This document shows positions 1 through 8,320 of a DNA stretch of 24,139 bases, in pieces (the first letter of the stretch is position 1; each line of letters begins with the position of its first letter). A model generated the notes under the pieces. The model was not told where the DNA came from. It was given only the letters and a program-made list of their open reading frames with translations, and ran no database searches. Location: positions 1 through 24,139 of the forward strand of contig LT642311.1 of NCBI GenBank assembly GCA_900128585.1, read 5' to 3'. The position numbers and the translations under genes were made by a program. The stretch is from Stramenopiles sp. TOSAG23-3. Taxonomy: Eukaryota; Sar.

Positions 1-76
1 AACGATCAAACTCAATACCGATCATTATTTCATTGAGCAGTACCACAGACAACGAGCCCCTTTAAAACATTTATGC

Positions 77-92
77 CGCCAATTTTCTTGTT
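77..92 (-). promoter_or_regulatory. candidate 3'-end element, copy 1 (myotubularin gene)
   Basis: On the minus strand this reads AACAAGAAAATTGGCG. It matches the element found at 6749-6764 and 6877-6892 at 15 of 16 positions. It lies 156 nt downstream of the stop codon of the minus-strand myotubularin gene, in the sense orientation. It sits in an A/T-rich context preceded by a run of A. Its role is inferred only from its recurrence behind genes: 3'-end formation, polyadenylation or a 3'-UTR protein-binding site are all possible. No gene is seen in bases 1-248. Confidence 0.6.
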
Positions 93-248
93 TTTAAATC
101 ATGTGTGTGTATCTATCGGTGCTCTCAAAACAAGACGACGACGTCGTCCCACGCTACTAAAACTATATATTTTTTTTTCTTTCTAAAAACGTAAGAATTC
201 TTATCCTAATTCTACACACGGGATGAAGCCAGCTCTCGGCCGTCAATT

Positions 249-3200
249 TTACAGCTCGGGCGGTGGAGGAGGGGGCAACGCACCCATCGAAAGGCGCGGT
301 GGTGGAGGTGGCGGTAGAAGCTCCGCGAACATTCCTTTATCGTGTACCTTTTCGTCCTGTAGCTCTTTCTTTTCGATCTCTAATTCTTTAACTTTTTGTT
401 TCAATTTTTGCACCTCGCTGTTCAGGATTCCTATTTTTTGCGTTCTGACATCTGCCCACGTGGTCGCTGTTTCAATAGCCTGGAACGAGCGATTGAAGCG
501 GTACAAGTATGGCCAAATGCCCAGCTGAAACATGTGTGTTCGAGGCTCCAACGTACCTGGGCGCTTGACGTAATTTAAATTTTTAAACTTGTCCTGCCGG
601 CGAAACGCATAGTCCCAGAAACTTGACGATTCCGCCACAGAATCGCACTTTCTACGCTGGCAATCGAAATCGAAAAGAAACGTGGAAAACCTGCATGAGT
701 ACACCGAGTCCATCATTGCCTCCAGAAAACCGTCGTTGAACTCGAAACTGCAAGGATACTGCCTCGTAATTTGCCACACGCTGTCCACAAACTGGAGGAA
801 TACGGGAGATCGCTGGTCGTCCTTGTAGTTCCTGTCACCCTGCCCGCTCCTTCGCGCCACCTGATGCCCAAACCCAAGAAAGTCTTTCTCGATCAACGTT
901 GCAAATCCAGCGATGGTACGAAAGTATGGGTCCAGTATCAATTGGGCCAGAGCGCACATTTGGGCCGTCCGATCCCACCCATCGCTGCAGTGAACCAGGC
1001 ACGTCTCATTGTCTTCGTGCAAGCAATGCGCCACCTTCAAGGACGCGATCAGGATTTGGCGAATGTGGCGCAGCCACTTGCAATTCTCCAAGTTCGAGAA
1101 AAAGTTTGTATCCCCCTTGTCTCGATACATTATGTCCATCAGCTTTTCCAAACTGTTTCGCACCGCGTGGATGTTCTCTATGTCGTTGAAGATCAACTGA
1201 ACTCCACTGTAATTGGACATTTTTTCAAACCCCTTCCCCATCATAGTGTTGCCCATGGCCGAAGCTTTCGGTCGAGCGTCGAATATGTAGCTAATGCCCG
1301 CTTCCTGGAAGTACAACTCGTCGTCACGGGAGCGCTTCTGGAAGACCCCAACCATTGGCTGGGCGCACCGCAACAGTGCGGCGCCGTTCTTGTGGCAATA
1401 GGTGAGCACGGGCAAGCGATGTTTGCTGCGGTACTCCGCAACGTTCACCAAACAGTCGTCTTCAATGGTGAAGGGGACTAGAAGCACTTGCGGGTACGTT
1501 TCACAGAGCGCGTAATCTTCGTTCAACTGCGTAGTTCGCCACCGTGATTGCAGCACCGCTCCCCGTGACGCCTTTATGTTGGGTTCCGATAAGGCCTGGT
1601 TTCGCCCTCCCAGATATTCAAGCTCTTTCGCCGGCATTTCCGACATAGACATAGAAGCTGCCCCATTTAAAGCCCCTTGGCGTCGAAACTCTTCGGTCGG
1701 ATCGTACGAAAACCCACCGTCGGACGTTATGGTCATATCCTTGTGGCCAAAGGTAAAATAATTTTCGGAGAAAAATTGCGCTGAATCCATCCCGAAGGGG
1801 AGCTCGAGCAGGCTGTCCATTTTAGGGAACGGCTGGAAGGCGTAGCGGTCACACAACAGGAAAAACGCATCAATGAACGAGGAGTCGCTTGAGAAACTAT
1901 AAGAGCAAAAAGTAATGGTGCGAAAGTCTTTTGTCACTATAGACAGGGAACCCGTCTTATCGTCGCGCTCAACGCGTTCTATTAGACGAACAGGAATTTC
2001 GAAAAATTTCTGTATAAACTGATCCTCCAGGACCCTGTCCTCCCATGCTTCAAAAAACAAACAAAAGTTCGACAGGAGGAGCGTGCCGGGGAGATTTTCC
2101 AGCGACAAGTCGGGCACAGTAGACTCTATCCGAATTTTTAATTTCCAAACGAGCCTTTCATTGGATAATAAAAGACGCGACAGCTCCCGCTTTCGTGGTA
2201 CAACAACACTACCCCGTTTCGACTTGACCCGTCCCGACTTCTGCGCCGGACGGCCTGCACCCGTTTTTCCCGCCCTCTCATCGATGTTTTCACTGTCTAA
2301 ATTCCCAATGCCTCCTCCCGCTTGCACAATGCCTTTCAAAAGTGCAGACCTCACGTTTTTATGGTTCCCAGTGCTGCTGTCCGCCGAAGGACCACTATTC
2401 TCTGCCCCCACAAGAAACTTACGCACACCCAGAGCAGACTTTCGCCGTTGGGATTTTAGTTCACGGGCGACTTGGTGGTCCTTCAATTTCTTCGACTCCG
2501 AATTTACGTGCTTCCAGTCTATACCAAAGGCATCTTCCGAGCCGTCGCCATCGCCGGTCGACAAAAGTTCGGAGAACTCCCCAACCTCTAAATTGTGAAT
2601 CGCAAGAACGTGCTCCAGTACAGACGATTGCAGCTCTTCCTCCAAAAATACCCATGACATGCAGGTCCTCAAAACACCCAGGGCCTGGACCATGACTTCG
2701 TCCGTGTCACCATTTATGATGTCACTGAAATCTATCAACAAGCCAAGGTCTCTAAGCAGCTCTTTTGGATTTTCGTACGCCACGGAGAATACGTGCTCCC
2801 AGAATGTCAGGGTTTTGAATAGAGAATGGCTCCTAATATTGTACAGCAGCGACTGCTTTACTGTGTCGTCGCCACCCATGATATTCTTGGTGGCCATCGC
2901 GAAGGCCAACACAAGCCTTGCGGCATAAAAATCGTCCGCGTTCAAGGACGTGCGTAAAATAGCGTTCGTAACGTCAACCAAGTACTCAAAAGTAGTCGGT
3001 AACACTAGCAGCGGCAGTTCTGGTGCGTTCTGGGCCCTTTCCAACAGCATGGTACAAATTGAGGCGCGGAGGTGCTTCTTCTTCATCGACAGCACGACGA
3101 ACATAAGCGACTCGTCCGTGGGCGGCGGCGACTCGAACAAACAGTCCAGAAACTGTAATAGACTATCTGTGGGGCCGCTATCTTTTGGACCGGTTCTCTG

Positions 3201-3326
3201 TTTACTGCTTGCGAGAGGACTTGCTGAGGGCCTCGCAGCTTTGGAAGGTTGCTTAAAGGGCATGGAGTTGGATACCCTACGGGTAGTGGCCCTCATCGAG
3301 GCTGATATTGCACGTACTCGCCTCAT
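249..3326 (-). CDS. myotubularin-family phosphoinositide 3-phosphatase with PH-GRAM domain and polyproline tail
   Basis: The predicted protein has 1025 residues. A PH-GRAM domain lies at about residues 380-500, and the myotubularin phosphatase domain at about 520-910. The catalytic P-loop CSDGWDRT is at 780-787, with nucleophile Cys780 and Arg786. It is the exact signature of catalytically active members, so this is not a dead pseudophosphatase. Family members remove the 3-phosphate from PI3P and PI(3,5)P2 on endosomal membranes. A short coiled coil (about 967-997) probably mediates oligomerisation. The last 20 or so residues are two runs of six prolines, a likely ligand for profilin, SH3 or WW domains. 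Residues 1-375 hold a basic, Ser-rich N-terminus, then a helical region I cannot assign, then a disordered basic linker. The frame opens with GTG at 3374 after an in-frame TGA. I start at the first ATG, 3326, which has A at -3. Later ATGs (M11 and M22) are possible. Confidence 0.93.
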   Translation of the reverse strand: MRRVRAISASMRATTRRVSNSMPFKQPSKAARPSASPLASSKQRTGPKDSGPTDSLLQFLDCLFESPPPTDESLMFVVLSMKKKHLRASICTMLLERAQNAPELPLLVLPTTFEYLVDVTNAILRTSLNADDFYAARLVLAFAMATKNIMGGDDTVKQSLLYNIRSHSLFKTLTFWEHVFSVAYENPKELLRDLGLLIDFSDIINGDTDEVMVQALGVLRTCMSWVFLEEELQSSVLEHVLAIHNLEVGEFSELLSTGDGDGSEDAFGIDWKHVNSESKKLKDHQVARELKSQRRKSALGVRKFLVGAENSGPSADSSTGNHKNVRSALLKGIVQAGGGIGNLDSENIDERAGKTGAGRPAQKSGRVKSKRGSVVVPRKRELSRLLLSNERLVWKLKIRIESTVPDLSLENLPGTLLLSNFCLFFEAWEDRVLEDQFIQKFFEIPVRLIERVERDDKTGSLSIVTKDFRTITFCSYSFSSDSSFIDAFFLLCDRYAFQPFPKMDSLLELPFGMDSAQFFSENYFTFGHKDMTITSDGGFSYDPTEEFRRQGALNGAASMSMSEMPAKELEYLGGRNQALSEPNIKASRGAVLQSRWRTTQLNEDYALCETYPQVLLVPFTIEDDCLVNVAEYRSKHRLPVLTYCHKNGAALLRCAQPMVGVFQKRSRDDELYFQEAGISYIFDARPKASAMGNTMMGKGFEKMSNYSGVQLIFNDIENIHAVRNSLEKLMDIMYRDKGDTNFFSNLENCKWLRHIRQILIASLKVAHCLHEDNETCLVHCSDGWDRTAQMCALAQLILDPYFRTIAGFATLIEKDFLGFGHQVARRSGQGDRNYKDDQRSPVFLQFVDSVWQITRQYPCSFEFNDGFLEAMMDSVYSCRFSTFLFDFDCQRRKCDSVAESSSFWDYAFRRQDKFKNLNYVKRPGTLEPRTHMFQLGIWPYLYRFNRSFQAIETATTWADVRTQKIGILNSEVQKLKQKVKELEIEKKELQDEKVHDKGMFAELLPPPPPPRLSMGALPPPPPPEL

Positions 3327-3881
3327 TCTTACAAGAAACTCAGCCGTCCGTCGTGTGGACTTATCTTGCACCACACTTCAACGTAGTACAAACAGGGGGG
3401 GTCTAAAATCAAAAGTTTCCTTCCTCTACGCTCTCTACACACTGTCTTTCCACCACCAATACAAATGTTATACGTATGTATCTCAATTTTTGTTCTCTGC
3501 TAATTTACTTTCTTTTATTCAAGCATTTGCATGAATTGAAGTCGGTCAGTAGAGCAACCATGTGTGATGCATTTCAGATTTTATTGATCGATAAAATGAT
3601 AAAATTATTATTATTAAGCTCACGCACTCTTCTTCACTCTCTACGCGTACTATTATATTATTATTTATATATAGATTACAATACTTAAGCACAATTATTC
3701 TTCTTCTTCTTTTTTTTTTACAATAATATTTTTTATTATATTCTTCGACGATTAATATTTTAATGGGATTATTTTTATTTATATCCTCGTATATCGTATA
3801 GTCGTCTTAATATTAATACAATAATACAGTACTAAAAGTAGACCAATGATGAAATGTTTTAACTATTAAACTATTAATATA

Positions 3882-4140
3882 TAGATTTATTATAATTATA
3901 CAATTTATTCTCCTATATGTCTTTTCTTCAACTTGAACTCCTCTCAAAGCTCAGAGGCTCAGAGGCTCAGAGCTCAGAGCTCATACATTGCATTGGAATG
4001 GCAATACGAGGGCATTCCGTTGTTGTTGTGTTTCTATATTGTAATATACTAGATTTATTATAAGTATTATTTATTCTCCTATATATATCTTTTCTTCAAC
4101 TTGGACTCCTCAGCTCAATAGAGCTCAGAGCTCAGAGCTC
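3882..4140. repeat. imperfect direct duplication (61 nt, twice), each followed by GCTCAGAG tandem repeats
   Basis: Segments 3882-3942 and 4050-4110 start with TAGATTTATTATAA and end with TTTTCTTCAACTTGRACTCCT. They differ by only a handful of substitutions. Each copy is followed within a few bases by a tract built from overlapping GCTCAGAG units, at about 3948-3982 and 4112-4140. The duplication unit therefore includes the tandem tract, and spans about 168 nt from one copy to the next. Confidence 0.75.
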
Positions 4141-4226
4141 ACCTCGTACGACTCGTGATCATAGTCTACGAACCATATGGCTTCCGCCTTCCGCCAGCAG
4201 TGGTGCGGTCAAAGGTGAAAAAAAGC

Positions 4227-4592
4227 TAGTCGTCTATTTAAGCTTACGAGGAGTATATTTGTTACAATACGCGTAGTCCACTTACTGATTTTTAGTTCAA
4301 GTATAATATTCGCAGGCGGTACATTTCGACCTGCCTCTCTCTCTCTCTCTCTCGTTGTTCTGCATCATTGGTGGTCCTCCTCCTCACTTTTTGCATTACA
4401 TTAAAATCCTCCCAGAAGAGCCCGGTTGTTTGTGTTTGTGTTTTGCCTTTCTCCCTCTTTCGTATTTTATTATATTGTCCATTACGAGTATGAATACTCC
4501 TCGTAGTCTACGAGGTGCTTTTGGTGTCAATGTCATTGTTAATTATATAGTCTGCATTGCATTATAAAATCTAATAAAACGGTAGACGACTA
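4227..4592. repeat. MITE-like nested inverted repeats
   Basis: The outer arms are TAGTCGTCTA at 4227-4236 and its exact reverse complement TAGACGACTA at 4583-4592. The inner arms are TACGAGGAGTAT at 4245-4256 and its exact complement at 4494-4505. The right inner arm overlaps a hairpin, CCTCGTAG-t-CTACGAGG (4499-4515). The right outer arm sits in another small hairpin, GGTAG-ACGA-CTACC (4581-4594). Short terminal inverted repeats around about 350 bp of non-coding DNA suggest a non-autonomous DNA transposon remnant. I see no clear target-site duplication and no transposase. Confidence 0.45.
4335..4353 (+). repeat. (CT)n microsatellite
   Basis: Nine uninterrupted CT dinucleotides. It lies between the arms of the nested inverted repeats, upstream of the ODA docking gene. 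Confidence 0.95.
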
Positions 4593-4776
4593 CCAAGAAC
4601 CAATTTCAGTTAAATTATTTCATTGTTGCAAGAACAACAAACGACTTCTTTTGTTGCTTCCCCCATTTTTAGAAGACCTAATTAAATAGTACAAATGCCA
4701 ATTGAGACTATAAGAGTCCTGTACTAATCCGTTATTAATTACGTTAGTTATTATTTCAGTAGCGGTGGTGCCGGTA

Positions 4777-4834
4777 CCTACCTACCTACCTACCTATTAA
4801 TACCTTGCCTTCCTACCTTACCTACCTACCTACC
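4777..4834 (+). repeat. (CCTA)n microsatellite, two runs
   Basis: A perfect (CCTA)5 run at 4777-4796 is followed by an imperfect run of the same unit at 4811-4834, mixed with TTCC variants. It lies about 200 bp upstream of the ODA docking gene start. Confidence 0.95.
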
Positions 4835-5040
4835 ATAAGCAAGAAGAACAGCTGCATTATTGCCCAACAGACTATTCTGTGTTCAATGAAACTGTTCTGT
4901 AGGGTAGTGGCAACCCGTGTCTTGGTCAGATGAAATGAGAGCTCAATAAATGATAAATCTGCGCGTGTTTCTCCCCACTTAAAATCTTGTTCCGTTCAGG
5001 CACATTAGTCTCACCACAAATACAACCACAGTGAAGCACC

Positions 5041-6720
5041 ATGAACGAGACGAAGTTGATAGCAGAGAAGAACAAAGTCATGGACGACTTGGCGTCCCAA
5101 CGGGCCATTATTGAGAGGCTTCGGAACGACAATAGATCATTGGAGCAGGAGCTTTCGCTGGAGAAACACATGACTGCGCTCGCTACGAGCGAGTCGGCGG
5201 TAAAAGAAATCGAAAAATTGCAGAGCATTGGGGACACATTCGCTAGAAGAATACAGATGGAGAAGAGACGGATAGAGGAACTTGACACCAAGATCGAGGA
5301 CGCCCAGAAGAAAGTCCTCTCGCAACGCAGCAAGGTCGGCGGCGTGAACGCGTCGAAGGAAAACAACAACATTATTAGCAAGCAAATTCGAATATTGGAG
5401 AGAAGGCTGGACTTGGCGCTGACAAAGTACAATGATACCTTGGCAAACAACAAGGGTTTGCGATCCAAGGTGGACGAACTGCGAAAGGAGCGTGTCATCT
5501 TTGATGGTATATATAAAAAGCTGGAAAAAGAAATGCATGAAAAGAAAAAGAATATTGACCAGCTTGTGGACGAGGCCAACCGCGCGTACCAGTCCAGGGA
5601 CGAAGCCAAGGAGGACCTGCGTGTTTTAAATAAGAAGGCGCACGATGCCCGTACCCGCTTTGAGCGCGAATGGAAGGCTGCTGGCGCAATGATCGATTCG
5701 GACAGGAAGGGAATGGTGAACGAGAAGCAGAAGCTGGCCACTGCGGCCAATTTTATGGCGAACAAGAAAAACTTGTCCGCGGCCGAAGAAGAAAAAATGA
5801 AGAAGAAAATCGCTAGGGGGGCCTGGAACATTGGGAAAGACAAGGCCGCCCTGACGCTCTCGCAGGAGAAAGTTGAGTCCTACGAAGTGGCATTTTCTAA
5901 AATCCAGGCTGCGACAGGAATCCAAGATATTGACGAGCTAGTTGACAAGTTCATCAAAGCCGAGGACAAAAATTTTGCAATGTTTACCCACGTCAACAAG
6001 CTGGCCGCGGAGGCCGACAACATGGAGCAGTCGATCGGTGATATCAAGGCGGAGATAGAGAAGTACAAAGGCAAGTCCAACAACACAGAAAATCAAAGAA
6101 AGCGGATATTGAAGAGCTTGGAGGCCAAATTAGAAAAGGCAGAATCAAAGGCGGAGCACTACGATTCCCGCTACAAGGAGGCGATGAGCGTGGTTACCCT
6201 GTTAAAGAAAGGGATCGAAGGCCTGTTCTCCCGCATCGGGTGTTACACGGAAGGGTTTGCCGAAATGCTGGGCAACCAAGGCGTTACGGACTCGAACATA
6301 ATGCAGTATTTGGGGATCATCGAGCAGCGCACGAATGAAATTTTGCAGATGTTCCATGCCGCTAAGAAAACAGGAAGCGCAAAGCAAGTCCGGGCGATCG
6401 CGGGGTCCCCGACCAACGCTTTGACGGCCGTGGATGAATCGGCCGTGCGCAGCGTGAACGCAAACGCGCAGGGCAGGAAGGTGGCGGACACGACAAAGAT
6501 ATTGGCCGACGGTCCGAAAATTTCAGTGTCCCCAAAGCCGATAGAAGTGCGACCGCCTGGGGTTGAGTTTTTCGGGGAAGAAAATGGCGGGGGGTTCGAC
6601 GAGAGGCCTTTGCCGCTGGGCGAGTTGCAGCGGAAGACCAAATCCATTCTACGCGAAGGCAGCGGATCTCCCCACAGTGGGGCGAAAGCGCGAGGCGGGG
6701 CCCTGTCTCAAACTCGATAA
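5041..6720 (+). CDS. ODAD1: outer dynein arm docking complex subunit, ODA1/CCDC114/CCDC63 family
   Basis: This 559-residue protein is almost entirely coiled coil to about residue 420, with a disordered C-terminal tail (about 440-559). Family hallmarks are visible. Near residues 118-200 comes the run QIRILERRLDLALTKYND, then LRSKVDELRKERVIFDGIYKKL, then a segment ending YQSRDEAKEDL. Near 385-440 come the motifs GIEGLFSRIGC and YLGIIEQRTNEIL. Its length is close to that of the Chlamydomonas ODA1 (DC2) subunit as I remember it. In that family the protein lies along the doublet microtubule and, with its partner ODA3/CCDC151, fixes the position of outer dynein arms. The start ATG has a good context (CACCATGA). 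A candidate 3' element lies 28 nt after the stop. CCDC63 and CCDC114 are animal paralogues that I cannot tell apart here. Confidence 0.88.
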   Translation: MNETKLIAEKNKVMDDLASQRAIIERLRNDNRSLEQELSLEKHMTALATSESAVKEIEKLQSIGDTFARRIQMEKRRIEELDTKIEDAQKKVLSQRSKVGGVNASKENNNIISKQIRILERRLDLALTKYNDTLANNKGLRSKVDELRKERVIFDGIYKKLEKEMHEKKKNIDQLVDEANRAYQSRDEAKEDLRVLNKKAHDARTRFEREWKAAGAMIDSDRKGMVNEKQKLATAANFMANKKNLSAAEEEKMKKKIARGAWNIGKDKAALTLSQEKVESYEVAFSKIQAATGIQDIDELVDKFIKAEDKNFAMFTHVNKLAAEADNMEQSIGDIKAEIEKYKGKSNNTENQRKRILKSLEAKLEKAESKAEHYDSRYKEAMSVVTLLKKGIEGLFSRIGCYTEGFAEMLGNQGVTDSNIMQYLGIIEQRTNEILQMFHAAKKTGSAKQVRAIAGSPTNALTAVDESAVRSVNANAQGRKVADTTKILADGPKISVSPKPIEVRPPGVEFFGEENGGGFDERPLPLGELQRKTKSILREGSGSPHSGAKARGGALSQTR

Positions 6721-6748
6721 ATAGCAGGATGGGCAGAAGATGTAATAA

Positions 6749-6764
6749 AACAAGAAAATTGGCT
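6749..6764 (+). promoter_or_regulatory. candidate 3'-end element, copy 2 (ODA docking gene)
   Basis: The sequence is AACAAGAAAATTGGCT, 28 nt after the ODA docking gene stop and in the sense orientation. It is bracketed by a 10-nt direct repeat, TAATAAAACA, at 6743-6752 and 6764-6773. Each repeat contains AATAAA, so this may be a compact 3'-processing region with two polyadenylation-like hexamers. The 16 bases are identical to those at 6877-6892 on the other strand. Confidence 0.65.
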
Positions 6765-6876
6765 AATAAAACATAAATAGAAAAGCAGTAAAAAGAGGGG
6801 ATAAATGTGAAAATCCGTAAATGTTAAGAATTAAGAAATACGAAATTTTAAAAAGATTTTCTTATATTTTTACATG

Positions 6877-6892
6877 AGCCAATTTTCTTGTT
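6877..6892 (-). promoter_or_regulatory. candidate 3'-end element, copy 3 (trans-sulfuration gene)
   Basis: On the minus strand this reads AACAAGAAAATTGGCT, identical over 16 nt to the plus-strand copy at 6749-6764. It lies 147 nt downstream of the stop of the minus-strand PLP enzyme gene and follows a run of T on that strand. Confidence 0.65.
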
Positions 6893-6972
6893 AAAAAAAA
6901 CTTAAAGCATCCCTCTTTAATAATCTTTACGATCTTACCGTATTTTATGTTTTTCAGAAAAAATTACCCCAC

Positions 6973-7010
6973 CGTACGCGCACGCCTTTTTCACGTTCGC
7001 GCCGCGTACG
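6973..7010. repeat. 8-bp inverted repeat next to the stop codon
   Basis: CGTACGCG (6973-6980) and CGCGTACG (7003-7010) form a perfect stem around a 22-nt loop. They begin about 30 nt after the stop of the trans-sulfuration gene, in a GC-rich island within AT-rich DNA. It may be a 3'-UTR stem-loop, or simply chance in a CG-rich stretch. Confidence 0.4.
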
Positions 7011-7039
7011 CTGGCTGGTTCGAAATAGCTTTGCACCTC

Positions 7040-8320
7040 TTAGATTTGGTCCAATGATTCGGACAAGGCGCGGATGAGGTCTTCCGGGTCTTCGATGCCG
7101 GTGGATATGCGGATAAATCCATCGCTAACGCCTACACGGCGCCTGTCCTCTGGGATCATGTTTGCGTGCGTCATGACGGCGCATGCAGTGATAATGGACT
7201 CGGTGGCGCCCAGGTTCTCGCACAAGGACCATGGACGTTGGATTGTATTCATCAATTTGATTGCGGCCGTATCCCCCCCTGCGACATCGAACCACAACAT
7301 GGCGCCATGAAGCCCATTGCGGTGGTACTTATCGGCCAACTCTTTCTGGGGGAAAGAGTCCAGGCCTGGATACACGACTTTCTCTACTTTGGGGTGAGAC
7401 TCGAGCCATGTGGCCAGCTTCATCGCGGACGCCGATTGCTGCTTGATACGCAAGGGCAACGTTTTCGAGGTCTGCAGGGTCAGAAATGCATTCTGGGGGC
7501 TCATGATGTTCCCGTGCATGTTTGATACCAAATGCATTCGCTCGTCCAGTTCCTGGGTTTTCGCGATGACCGCTCCACCTACTGTCATGTTGTGCCCGTC
7601 GTAAAATTTGGTGGTGCTTTGGATGACCAAGTCGGCGCCATGGTCGAGGGGGCGCACGATCATTGGCGTGGCAAAGGTCGCATCGCATACATGGACGCAG
7701 TTGTTTTCCTTTGCAATGTCACTGATGGCCTCAATGTCGACCAATCTCAACGTTGGATTGGACGGGGTTTCACTGAAGAGCAGCTTTGTGTTTGGCTTGA
7801 TAGCGTTCTTGATGGCGTCCATATCGCGCATGTCGACGAAGTCGAATTCCATGCCCAGCGGAACGAACTGCTCGCGGCACAGTCGGTTCGTTCCCCCATA
7901 GCTGGACTCGGTGATGATGCAATGGTCCCCCGCGTTCATGGTTCCAGAGATCACTGTCGTAGTTGCGGCCATGCCGGTAGAGACGCAGGTTGCACCGTAA
8001 CCGTTTTCTAAGGTTGCGATCCGCGTCTCCAAGTCCTTGACGGTCGGGTTCGCCTGGCGGGAATACGAAAAGCCTTTGGCCAAGTATTCCTCCACGGAGT
8101 CCTGCACAAAGGTCGTAGATTGAAAAACTGGCGACAAGACGGCACCCGTTCTTGGGTCAGGGCTGACACCGGCATGCACAGCCTGGGTTTCGAATGAAAT
8201 GTCCCCTTTCATCCACTCCCCTGCCTTCGTGGCCATCGCCGCCGTGCTCTTCGGCGTGCGGCGAAGGACCTTGTGAAGCCCAGTGGCAAGTTGCTTTACG
8301 TTCAAGCGCTGCAAAAGCAT
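7040..8320 (-). CDS. trans-sulfuration PLP enzyme (cystathionine gamma-synthase/lyase family)
   Basis: This 426-residue protein belongs to the Cys/Met-metabolism PLP family. The PLP-binding lysine is Lys238, in STTKFYDGHN. Asp213 in VCDATFATP should contact the pyridine nitrogen. FSYSRQANPT, GMAATTTVISG and ETPSNPTL are the usual phosphate- and substrate-site motifs. The family covers cystathionine gamma-synthase, gamma- and beta-lyases, O-acetylhomoserine sulfhydrylase and methionine gamma-lyase, and I cannot fix the reaction from sequence. The usual DNT before the Phe is DAT here, a small departure. The first 28 residues are basic and lack acidic residues, with Leu/Val spaced like an amphipathic helix. 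This suggests a mitochondrial (or plastid) presequence, with Met29 or Met37 as possible cytosolic starts. The ATG has A at -3. The upstream region is shared with the divergent TTI2-like gene. Confidence 0.92.
   Translation of the reverse strand: MLLQRLNVKQLATGLHKVLRRTPKSTAAMATKAGEWMKGDISFETQAVHAGVSPDPRTGAVLSPVFQSTTFVQDSVEEYLAKGFSYSRQANPTVKDLETRIATLENGYGATCVSTGMAATTTVISGTMNAGDHCIITESSYGGTNRLCREQFVPLGMEFDFVDMRDMDAIKNAIKPNTKLLFSETPSNPTLRLVDIEAISDIAKENNCVHVCDATFATPMIVRPLDHGADLVIQSTTKFYDGHNMTVGGAVIAKTQELDERMHLVSNMHGNIMSPQNAFLTLQTSKTLPLRIKQQSASAMKLATWLESHPKVEKVVYPGLDSFPQKELADKYHRNGLHGAMLWFDVAGGDTAAIKLMNTIQRPWSLCENLGATESIITACAVMTHANMIPEDRRRVGVSDGFIRISTGIEDPEDLIRALSESLDQI

Larger units (their letters stand above)
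3327..5040. other. divergent intergenic spacer, repeat-rich, no gene seen
   Basis: This spacer separates the divergent myotubularin and ODA docking genes, so it should hold both promoters. It is very AT-rich, with long A/T microsatellite-like stretches (about 3590-3910). It also contains a duplicated 61-nt segment, GCTCAGAG tandem tracts, a CT microsatellite, CCTA tetranucleotide runs and nested inverted repeats, listed separately. Open frames inside it are short and low in complexity. I see no tRNA-like cloverleaf and no clear TATA box at a fixed distance from either start codon. Confidence 0.7.
6721..7039. other. convergent intergenic spacer with paired 3' elements
   Basis: This is the shared 3' region of the ODA docking gene (plus) and the trans-sulfuration enzyme gene (minus). 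It is AT-rich, except for a GC-rich stretch next to the minus-strand stop that holds an inverted repeat. It contains one copy of the 16-nt element for each gene, in opposite orientations 112 nt apart, so each transcript carries its own sense copy. No gene is seen. Confidence 0.75.

Noticed and set aside
771-1481. 236-residue open frame on the plus strand
   Set aside because: It lies antisense to the catalytic domain of the myotubularin gene and has no recognisable family features; it is a shadow of that reading frame.
3327-3374. N-terminal extension of the myotubularin from a GTG codon
   Set aside because: GTG starts are not normal in eukaryotic nuclear genes, and an in-frame TGA lies just upstream; the first ATG is at 3326.
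3948-4140. CRISPR-like or regulated tandem array from the GCTCAGAG repeats
   Set aside because: The units are short, overlapping and without spacers; this is a simple tandem repeat in a eukaryotic spacer.
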